64,000 bases of DNA from Raineya sp964654605. GTDB lineage: Bacteria; Bacteroidota; Bacteroidia; Cytophagales; Thermonemataceae. Shown here in pieces: positions 53,318 to 59,941 of the stretch (position 1 is the stretch's first letter; every line of letters starts with the position of its first letter). The translations under genes were made by a program, and so were the position numbers. The notes beneath the pieces are model-generated. The model was not told where the DNA came from. It searched no databases and saw only the letters and a program-made list of their open reading frames with translations. The stretch spans positions 72,645-136,644 of the forward strand of contig CAZZLW010000042.1 in NCBI GenBank assembly GCA_964654605.1, written 5' to 3'.

Positions 53318-54091
53318 CTAACGAGGCATCGTTAGTTTTTTCATCAGAGGCTTTCGCAAAAAGGGAAATAAATTACCCAAAAAATTTAGCAATTTGAGTT
53401 TAGTTGTAAGAATGTGGTGCGTTTTGTGCTGATGAGTTGCCTTCCAAATTTTTTCAGCAACTTCTTCGGGCTGAACGTGTATGCCCATTTTTCCTACTGC
53501 CCAAGCCTTGTAAGTAGCTTTGCCGAGCATATCGGTATTTACAAAAGGGGGCATAATATCAGCAACGCCAATTCCCAACCTTGAAAGTTCAATTTCCAGC
53601 CCTTCGGTAAAGCCTCTGACAGCGTGCTTGGTTGCCGCATACACACAAAACTCAGGCACACCATAAATAGCAGAAGCTGAAGACAGATTGATAATTTGCG
53701 ATTGAGAGGTATTTTTGAGCAAAGGCAAAGCCCAATAAGTAGTATTGATAAGCCCCCAAAAGTTGATTTCAATCATTTTTTTCTGCTCTGCAAGTGAAAT
53801 GTTTTCAAAAAAGCCCATTCGCAAAATACCTGCATTATTCACCAAAACGTCCAAATGGTTTTCCGTAAGCAGAGCAACTTTTTCAAAAACTGCTTGCATT
53901 TCCACTTCGTTGCATACATCTGCTTTTTGCAGTAGTCCCACTGCTTTGCCAAGTTCATTTTGCAAATTTTTCAAAGCTCCTTCATCAATATCTACTCCAC
54001 TGATAACCCAACCTTTCTGAGCAAACAGCAAAGCAGTAGCTTTCCCAATACCGCTTGCTATACCTGTAATAAAAATATTTCGGCTTTTCAT
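53318..54091 (-). CDS. SDR family oxidoreductase
   Basis: ATG 54091 places the cofactor motif near the N-terminus: NIFITGIASGIGKATALLFA (T-G-x3-G-x-G). The 257-residue protein also has VLVNNAGIL (NNAG), the catalytic Ser in INLSSASAIYG and Y-x3-K as YAATKHAV. The Asp after the second strand (SGVDIDEG) favours NAD(H). The C-terminal basic region (KLKLLNFLGNLFPFLRKPLMKKL) may touch membrane. Substrate unknown. It converges on the glycosyltransferase with a 1-base gap. Confidence 0.93.
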   Translation of the reverse strand: MKSRNIFITGIASGIGKATALLFAQKGWVISGVDIDEGALKNLQNELGKAVGLLQKADVCNEVEMQAVFEKVALLTENHLDVLVNNAGILRMGFFENISLAEQKKMIEINFWGLINTTYWALPLLKNTSQSQIINLSSASAIYGVPEFCVYAATKHAVRGFTEGLEIELSRLGIGVADIMPPFVNTDMLGKATYKAWAVGKMGIHVQPEEVAEKIWKATHQHKTHHILTTKLKLLNFLGNLFPFLRKPLMKKLTMPR

Positions 54092-54103
54092 AAAGGTAAC
54101 ATT

Positions 54104-54236
54104 TGGATTATTTACGTTCAAAAGTTCCAAAACTTTAGCATTCCAATGTTCTAAATTGTATGTCTGATGTCTAAAATCCTTTTTCCTACGTCTTATTTTC
54201 TGTTTCACTGCTACAAATTTAGCCCCAAACTATTAA
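54104..54236 (+). mobile_element. MITE-like element, copy E
   Basis: About 133 bp directly upstream of the SDR gene. It carries GGATTATTTACGTTC at the left and TTTCTGTTTCACTGCTACAAA and CCAAACTATTA at the right. The ends are diverged. GTAACATT (left) and TTAACATT (right, 54233-54240) may be a target duplication but the boundary is unsure. Confidence 0.6.
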
Positions 54237-54318
54237 CATTTTTTTAATGACCTCAAGGGTAAACTTTTTCAAATTTTGCTTATTTTTACACAAAACAAAA
54301 AAGTTTTTTAGCTACATT

Positions 54319-54347
54319 TTGTTTTTTTGCAAAAAATTGTATTTTTG
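54319..54347 (+). promoter_or_regulatory. Bacteroidota-type promoter of the SiaBC module
   Basis: TTG at 54319-54321, an 18-base spacer and TATTTTTG at 54340-54347, 32 bases before the first gene of the module. Confidence 0.65.
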
Positions 54348-54379
54348 CCAAAAAGACTTAAACCAAAAGTACAAAATTT

Positions 54380-54826
54380 ATGCTCAACTTTGATACAGCT
54401 ATAAAAGAAGTAGCCGCTAAATTCAATGCACAAATCAAAGAACTTTCGCCGGGGGTATATTCTTTAGATATTCCATTCAAGCTCAAAGATGGTTCAAGCC
54501 GTTATCAATATGTGTATGCGTGGGTGATAAAAGATTCTTTCAAAAATAAAGATTACTTTTATTTCAACAGCCGTTGCGGCACCTTTGAAAAGGGGGTTAC
54601 CGATACCTATAATCTTTTGAAAGAAGCAGGTTACGGACATTATTCTACGATTACGATTGCCGCAGACAAATTGCCTGACGGCTCGCCTTGTGAAACTGTG
54701 GTGGTACAGGCAAGTCCTATTGCAGAGCATATCAAAACCATTGACGAACTAGCGGATATTGTGTGGGAAGTGGCAGAAGTTGCAGATATTATTGAAGAAA
54801 AATATTTTGGGGGGGATAAAAATTAG
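54380..54826 (+). CDS. Hypothetical protein co-transcribed with siaB/siaC homologues
   Basis: A 148-residue soluble acidic protein (start MLNFDTAIKEVAAKFNAQIK). The middle is beta-rich (YQYVYAWVIKDSFKNKDYFYF, TITIAADKLPDGSPCETVVV) and the end is a helix (IDELADIVWEVAEVADIIEE). This alpha-beta-alpha layout recalls small chaperone-like folds, but I cannot assign a family. It precedes the SiaB homologue by 27 bases, so a role in the same switch is likely. Confidence 0.75.
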   Translation: MLNFDTAIKEVAAKFNAQIKELSPGVYSLDIPFKLKDGSSRYQYVYAWVIKDSFKNKDYFYFNSRCGTFEKGVTDTYNLLKEAGYGHYSTITIAADKLPDGSPCETVVVQASPIAEHIKTIDELADIVWEVAEVADIIEEKYFGGDKN

Positions 54827-54853
54827 TTTTTCACCACAAACAAAAATAGGTTT

Positions 54854-55408
54854 ATGTCCAAAAAGTTCAGCTTTTTTCATCATTACATCAATATGAGTGA
54901 TGATGACATACTTATTTCTTACAAAGGACCGATGTCTGATGTAATTATTCACGAAATAAGTAAAGAGATACAAGCTCGCCTTGCCGAAGACCCTAAATCG
55001 GGTAAGAAAGTCTATGCCATTTTTATGGAACTGGCTCAAAACATCTTCTTTTATTCCTCTGAATCTACTATACTTGGGGGTAAAACGTACCGAATCGGTT
55101 CTATTGTTCTTTCGCAAGATGAAGAAAACTACACGCTTACTACGGGTAACATTGTAGATAAAAAATGGATTCCTATTCTTTGGGATAGATGCGAAATGAT
55201 AAACAATGCCGACCGCGAAACCTTGCGAAAAATGAAATTTGAACAACGCGACCAAGGTACAATGAGTACGGAAAATAGTAAAGGAGCAGGTATCGGACTT
55301 ATCCAAGTGGCTCTCACTTCTGCTCAGCCCATTTCTATTGAATTTAGGGATATTGACGAAGAAAAATCTTTCTTTGCACTATCTGTATGCGTTAAGAAAA
55401 ATCTTTAA
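54854..55408 (+). CDS. SiaB family protein kinase
   Basis: A 184-residue HATPase-fold protein. N-box-like AIFMELAQNIFFYSSE (about residues 56-71) and G-box-like KGAGIGLIQVALTS (about residues 146-159) match the SiaB family, which phosphorylates SiaC in the partner-switching pathway of Pseudomonas. A second in-frame ATG (54893, MSDDDILISYKGPMSD) is an alternative start. The SiaC homologue follows 23 bases downstream. Confidence 0.9.
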   Translation: MSKKFSFFHHYINMSDDDILISYKGPMSDVIIHEISKEIQARLAEDPKSGKKVYAIFMELAQNIFFYSSESTILGGKTYRIGSIVLSQDEENYTLTTGNIVDKKWIPILWDRCEMINNADRETLRKMKFEQRDQGTMSTENSKGAGIGLIQVALTSAQPISIEFRDIDEEKSFFALSVCVKKNL

Positions 55409-55431
55409 ACTAAACAAAAAACATTAAAACA

Positions 55432-55815
55432 ATGGAAAACCTAATTATTGAAGGCGTAAAAAGCACCTATTTCACGCCACAAGTTACTTTCAATGCTTCT
55501 ACTGGCGAATGTTCTATCGCAGGCGAATCGTATCTGGAAGATACTTGGGATTTCTATAAGCCAATTCTTGCTTGGCTCAAACAATATACAGAGGAAGTCA
55601 AAGGTCCTGTAAATTTTACATTTGACCTCACCTATTACAACACCAGCTCCTCAAAATGCTTCTTGGATATTGTAAAACTGCTTAAAGAGTACAAAGAAAA
55701 TGGCGGTAATGTAACAATCAACTGGAAGCACCCCGAAGATGATGAGGATATTCGCGAGGAAGCCGAAGATTACAAAAACTTTTTAGGCATTGATATCAAT
55801 ATTATTGCCTACTAA
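55432..55815 (+). CDS. SiaC family regulatory phosphoprotein (DUF1987)
   Basis: A 127-residue single-domain protein. The family signature is FDLTYYNTSSSKCFLDIVKLL. By analogy with Pseudomonas SiaC, the phosphorylated threonine should be Thr71 in YYNTSSSK. In that system SiaC, when unphosphorylated, activates a diguanylate cyclase. Here no GGDEF gene and no PP2C (SiaA) gene adjoin, so the output is unknown. Confidence 0.92.
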   Translation: MENLIIEGVKSTYFTPQVTFNASTGECSIAGESYLEDTWDFYKPILAWLKQYTEEVKGPVNFTFDLTYYNTSSSKCFLDIVKLLKEYKENGGNVTINWKHPEDDEDIREEAEDYKNFLGIDINIIAY

Positions 55816-55854
55816 AATTGTGTCTGCTGTCAAACATTCTAAAACCACGTATCT

Positions 55855-56847
55855 TTGAACTTTTACGTAAATTTCGGCTACCTTGAAGCTATCGGGGTAG
55901 CCTTATTTTTCGTGCTTTATGTTTTGTATTTCATTTTTTCCTTCCGAAAGGCAAAAGTTTTAGGTTTGCCCTTACGAAGGTATTTTTGGCTCAAAATGCT
56001 CTTTCGCTCTGCTTATTTTGCCTTGTTTGTGATAGCTATGCTTGGACCCACCATTGGCGAAGAGAAACAACAAGTAAAGGTACAGGGAAAGGATATAATG
56101 TTTGTGATAGATGTTTCTGCTTCTATGCTTGCCCAAGATGTACTTCCTTCAAGGCTGGAAAAGGTAAAGTTTGAGTTACAAAATCTTTTGGAAAGCCCTT
56201 TGCAGGCACGTATGGGAATGATAGTTTTTGCTCAAGAAGCCTATCAGTTTTGTCCTCTTACCAAAGATTATTCGCTTCTGCAAAATGTATTTGTTCCCGC
56301 TCTTTCGGCTCAAATGATGAAAAATTCAAGCACTCAAATTCATAATGCTCTGGAACTTGCCCTAAAAGGACTTTTGAACGAAAACCAAGACCAAATCCAT
56401 AAAAAAGCCAAAATTATTGTGCTATTCAGTGATGGAGAAGATTGGGGCGAAAATATCAATGCTTTGGCTCAAAGCATCAAACGCAAAGGAGTTCATCTGC
56501 TTGTGGTGGGCGTGGGTTCGGAAAAAGGAAGCCCTATTTTTACCCCCACAGGTTTCAAGAAAAATAACAAAGGCGAAAAAGTTATCAGCAAACTAAACCG
56601 AAACTATTTACTAAACTTTGTTCAGCAAGCCGAAGGCAAATACTTTGAAATCAGTCAGGAAAACCAAATTATCCGAAATGATATGGATAAAGTGCGAGCA
56701 ACTTTGGAAGAAATTCAAGGCATTTTGCAAGATAAACGAGAAATTAGTTTGGAAGCAAATAAATATTACTATCCCCTGCTTTTAGCCTTTATGATGCTTT
56801 GTTTGGATATGATTATCACCACACGCATCATCAAACTGCCTTCTTAA
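55855..56847 (+). CDS. BatA-like VWA membrane protein
   Basis: A 330-residue protein with start TTG 55855; I saw no better codon. Two N-terminal membrane segments (AIGVALFFVLYVLYFIF and AYFALFVIAMLGPTI), a VWA domain with MIDAS DVSASM and LFSDGEDWG, and one C-terminal membrane segment (YPLLLAFMMLCLDMIITT). This is the BatA/BatB topology seen in Bacteroidota aerotolerance loci, but no MoxR or batC genes adjoin. It begins 39 bases after the SiaC gene and may belong to that operon. Confidence 0.88.
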   Translation: MNFYVNFGYLEAIGVALFFVLYVLYFIFSFRKAKVLGLPLRRYFWLKMLFRSAYFALFVIAMLGPTIGEEKQQVKVQGKDIMFVIDVSASMLAQDVLPSRLEKVKFELQNLLESPLQARMGMIVFAQEAYQFCPLTKDYSLLQNVFVPALSAQMMKNSSTQIHNALELALKGLLNENQDQIHKKAKIIVLFSDGEDWGENINALAQSIKRKGVHLLVVGVGSEKGSPIFTPTGFKKNNKGEKVISKLNRNYLLNFVQQAEGKYFEISQENQIIRNDMDKVRATLEEIQGILQDKREISLEANKYYYPLLLAFMMLCLDMIITTRIIKLPS

Positions 56848-56850
56848 ATC

Positions 56851-57021
56851 GTAGTTATTTACGTTCAAAAGGTTCAAAAAGTTCAAAAGTTCAAAAGTTC
56901 AAAAGTTCAAAAGTTCAAAAGTTCAAAAGTTCAAAAAGTTCAAAGGTTTGAGGTAAAATTTTACTCGTCTAAACAATCCTGTTTCCTGTTTCTACACTGC
57001 AAGTTAGACCTCAACAATTAC
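56851..57021 (+). mobile_element. MITE-like element, copy F, with expanded GTTCAAAA array
   Basis: A 171-bp element, left end GTAGTTATTTACGTTC, right end CCTCAACAATTAC. It is flanked by CTTAAATC (56843-56850, which includes the TAA stop of the VWA gene) and CTCAAATC (57022-57029), 7 of 8 matching. Its inner part has about nine tandem GTTCAAAA-type units (56864-56945), which makes it longer than the other copies. Confidence 0.8.
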
Positions 57022-57035
57022 CTCAAATCAAAATA

Positions 57036-58082
57036 TTACCTTTGCTTTTGATATTCCCCAAGTGCTTTTAGCAAAATCTGGTTTTCCTCTTTTGTTCCTA
57101 CGCTTATACGCAGACAACCTGCCGCTACTTTCACACGATTGCGAACAATAATTTTTTGCGAAAGCAAATACTCAAAAATAGCTTGGGCGTTTTGCATTTT
57201 TACGAGCAAAAAGTTGGCATCGGAAGGATAAATTTTTTCAACAAAAGCCAGCTTGGCAAGTTCTTTTTCCAGAAAAATCCTTTGTTCTAAAATTCGCTCC
57301 ACCATTTCATTTTTGAACTGCTCTTGCCGCAAGCTATCTAAAACTAAATCTTGCGTAGTTTTGCTAATATTGTAAGGCGGCTTGATTTTATTAAGTATCG
57401 CAATAATTTCAGGGTGAGCAAAAGCCATTCCCAAACGCAAAGCCGCTAGCCCCCAAGCCTTTGAAAAGGTCTGAATAATTACAAGGCGAGGGTATTTTTC
57501 CAGCATAGCCAGCCACGAAGCCTGCGGACAAAAATCTATGTAAGCCTCATCTATGAGCGTAATTCCTTCAAAAATTTCTAAAATTTCTCGGATAGCTTCT
57601 TGGGAAAGCAAATTTCCACTCGGATTATTGGGCGAGCAAATGAATACCATTTTGGTTTGTGGGGTAATGGCTCTTTTTACTCCTTCCAAATCAATCTGAA
57701 AATGGCTATCCAAAGGCACTTTTTGCACCGCTACAGCATTTATATTGGCACTTACTTCATACATTCCATAAGTAGGGGGCATAATCAATATGCTATCTGT
57801 GTAAGGCTCGCAAAATGCCCGAATAAGCAAATCTATGGCTTCATCGCTACCATTCCCCAAGAAAATATTTTCAGGTTTTACCCCTTTGATAAAAGCTAAT
57901 TTCTCCTTAATTTTTCTTTGATAAGGGTCAGGATAGCGGTTATACATTGCCGCTGTTACCGAGCCAATAGGGTTTTCATTGGCATCTAAGAAAATACCTT
58001 CTTCCCCGCTGTACTCATCACGAGCCGAAGCATAAGGTTCTAATTCTGCAATATGAGGGCGTAAAAGTCTTTGAATAGACAT
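57036..58082 (-). CDS. hisC: Histidinol-phosphate aminotransferase
   Basis: A 348-residue fold-type I PLP enzyme: IFLDANENPIGS, LGNGSDEAIDLLIRAFCEP, CSPNNPSGN, the PLP lysine in QTFSKAWGLAALRLG, and the terminal NRVKVAAGCLRISVGT. It converts imidazole-acetol phosphate and glutamate to histidinol phosphate. It is separated from the rest of his and lies 21 bases after asnS. Confidence 0.95.
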   Translation of the reverse strand: MSIQRLLRPHIAELEPYASARDEYSGEEGIFLDANENPIGSVTAAMYNRYPDPYQRKIKEKLAFIKGVKPENIFLGNGSDEAIDLLIRAFCEPYTDSILIMPPTYGMYEVSANINAVAVQKVPLDSHFQIDLEGVKRAITPQTKMVFICSPNNPSGNLLSQEAIREILEIFEGITLIDEAYIDFCPQASWLAMLEKYPRLVIIQTFSKAWGLAALRLGMAFAHPEIIAILNKIKPPYNISKTTQDLVLDSLRQEQFKNEMVERILEQRIFLEKELAKLAFVEKIYPSDANFLLVKMQNAQAIFEYLLSQKIIVRNRVKVAAGCLRISVGTKEENQILLKALGEYQKQR

Positions 58083-58103
58083 TTTCCAATGAACAAATTT
58101 ATA

Positions 58104-59540
58104 TCAAAACTCTGCCCCTTTGGGGTAACGAGGAAACGGAATTACATCACGAATATTGCCCATTCCTGTAACAAACTGCACAAGTCGCTCAAAACCTAAA
58201 CCAAAACCGCTATGCGGTGCTGTTCCAAATTTACGTGTATCCAGATACCACCAAAGCTCTTGCGTAGAAATCCCCAACTCTTCCATTCGGTTTTTGAGCT
58301 TTTCATAGTTTTCCTCTCTTTGCGAGCCGCCTATGATTTCGCCTATACCCGGGAAAAGCACGTCCATAGCTCTCACGGTTTTGCCGTCCTCGTTTTGCTT
58401 CATATAAAAAGCCTTGATTTCTTTGGGATAATTTGTAAGAATTACAGGCTTTTGAAAGTGCTTTTCTACCAAATACCTTTCGTGTTCGCTCTGCAAATCT
58501 ATGCCCCATTTTACTTCAAACTGAAATTTCTTTTTCTTATGATAAGGCGAGGCAAGTAAAATCTCAATGGCTTCGGTATATGTAAGACGCTCGAAAGGGT
58601 TTTGAGTTACAAATTTCAACTTTTCTAAAAGGGGCATTGGACTTCTTTCCTCCTGTTTTTTACTTTTTTCCTCGTCCAACAATCTTTTTTCTAAAATATC
58701 CAAATCTTCGGCACAATGCTCCAAAGCATAACCAATAACATACTTGACAAAATCCTCCGCAAGGTTCATATTGTCATCAAGCTCATAGAAAGCCATTTCG
58801 GGTTCAATCATCCAAAACTCGGCAAGGTGGCGAGTAGTGTTAGAATTTTCGGCACGAAACGTAGGACCAAAAGTATAAACCTTACCCAGCCCCAAAGCCA
58901 TAAGCTCGGCTTCCAACTGCCCGGAAACGGTCAGATTGGTGCTTCTACCAAAGAAATCTTGCTTGAAATCTACTTCTCCTTGTTCGTTTTTGGGTATATT
59001 TTGCAGAGGTAAAGTGGTTACCTGAAACATTTCACCTGCCCCTTCGGCATCGGAAGCGGTGATAATGGGCGAATGAACATAATAAAAGCCATTATCGTTG
59101 AAGTACTTGTGAATAGCATACGCCAGAGCGTGCCTGATACGGAACACCGCCCCAAAAGTAGCTGTACGGCTACGTAAATGGGCATTTTCTCGTACAAATT
59201 CCAAGCTATGTTTTTTGGGTTGGAAAGGATACTCATTCGGATTTGCCAAACCATAAATTTCAATACTTTCGGCAAGCACCTCGCGGTCTTGTCCTTTGCC
59301 TGACGAAGCCACAAGCCTCCCTTTTACGTGCAAACAAGCTCCTACCTTGATAGGTGCGACTTGCTCACGAGGAATTTTATTGAAATCTACAACAATCTGC
59401 AAGGTTTTAGGCGTAGAACCGTCATTCATTACAATAAAAGCAACTTCACCGCTATCTCTTTCGTTTCTCACCCACCCTTTTACACTTACTTCTTGATTTT
59501 GGATAGGAATTTGCAACAACTCTTTAATGCTTGGTTTCAT
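58104..59540 (-). CDS. asnS: Asparaginyl-tRNA synthetase
   Basis: Starting at ATG 59540 (MKPSIKELLQIPIQNQEVSV) gives 478 residues. The N-terminal OB-fold anticodon domain (VKGWVRNERDSGEVAFIVMNDGS) is followed by class II motif 2 (FRAENSNTTRHLAEFWMIEPEMAF) and motif 3 (GFGLGFERLVQFVTGMGNIRDVIPFPR). AsnRS rather than AspRS is indicated by the HLAEFWMIEPEMAF and RNPFPR-type ends. It charges tRNA-Asn directly. Confidence 0.97.
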   Translation of the reverse strand: MKPSIKELLQIPIQNQEVSVKGWVRNERDSGEVAFIVMNDGSTPKTLQIVVDFNKIPREQVAPIKVGACLHVKGRLVASSGKGQDREVLAESIEIYGLANPNEYPFQPKKHSLEFVRENAHLRSRTATFGAVFRIRHALAYAIHKYFNDNGFYYVHSPIITASDAEGAGEMFQVTTLPLQNIPKNEQGEVDFKQDFFGRSTNLTVSGQLEAELMALGLGKVYTFGPTFRAENSNTTRHLAEFWMIEPEMAFYELDDNMNLAEDFVKYVIGYALEHCAEDLDILEKRLLDEEKSKKQEERSPMPLLEKLKFVTQNPFERLTYTEAIEILLASPYHKKKKFQFEVKWGIDLQSEHERYLVEKHFQKPVILTNYPKEIKAFYMKQNEDGKTVRAMDVLFPGIGEIIGGSQREENYEKLKNRMEELGISTQELWWYLDTRKFGTAPHSGFGLGFERLVQFVTGMGNIRDVIPFPRYPKGAEF

Positions 59541-59617
59541 AACTGCTAAATTTTGAGCCTCAAAATTAAGCATTTCCAAATTTTTTTGAGAAAATCGTAA
59601 ATTTTTTTTGAAAAAAA

Positions 59618-59648
59618 TTTGCAGATACAGAAAAAAGCTGTACCTTTG
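59618..59648 (+). promoter_or_regulatory. Promoter of tRNA-Thr
   Basis: TTTG at 59618-59621, a 19-base spacer and TACCTTTG at 59641-59648, 14 bases before the tRNA. A close match to the Bacteroidota vegetative promoter. Confidence 0.78.
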
Positions 59649-59661
59649 CAACACTTTTGAA

Positions 59662-59734
<73 letters not shown>

Positions 59735-59753
59735 CATAAATGAAGCACTTACG

Positions 59754-59778
59754 AAGCCCTTTGACAAGGGCTTTTTTG
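59754..59778 (+). terminator. Terminator of the tRNA-Thr gene
   Basis: AAGCCCTT and AAGGGCTT form a perfect 8-bp stem with a TGAC loop, followed by TTTTT, 20 bases beyond the tRNA. Confidence 0.9.
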
Positions 59779-59941
59779 TTTTTATAGCATTTACCAAGCA
59801 TTCTATACTCATAAATTGCTGAAGAAAATCTTATCCCCATTCATCAAAAAAAACTCTTGCTTCAACAAATACTTGGCTCGTTTTGTGCAAAAAAATGATG
59901 TTATCGGCTGATTTTATTAGCTTTGCAACAAAAGCAAAACC

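Noticed and set aside
56864..56945. Regularly repeated GTTCAAAA units as a possible CRISPR array
   Set aside because: Units are 8-9 bases with no spacers and lie inside a mobile repeat; no cas genes are present.
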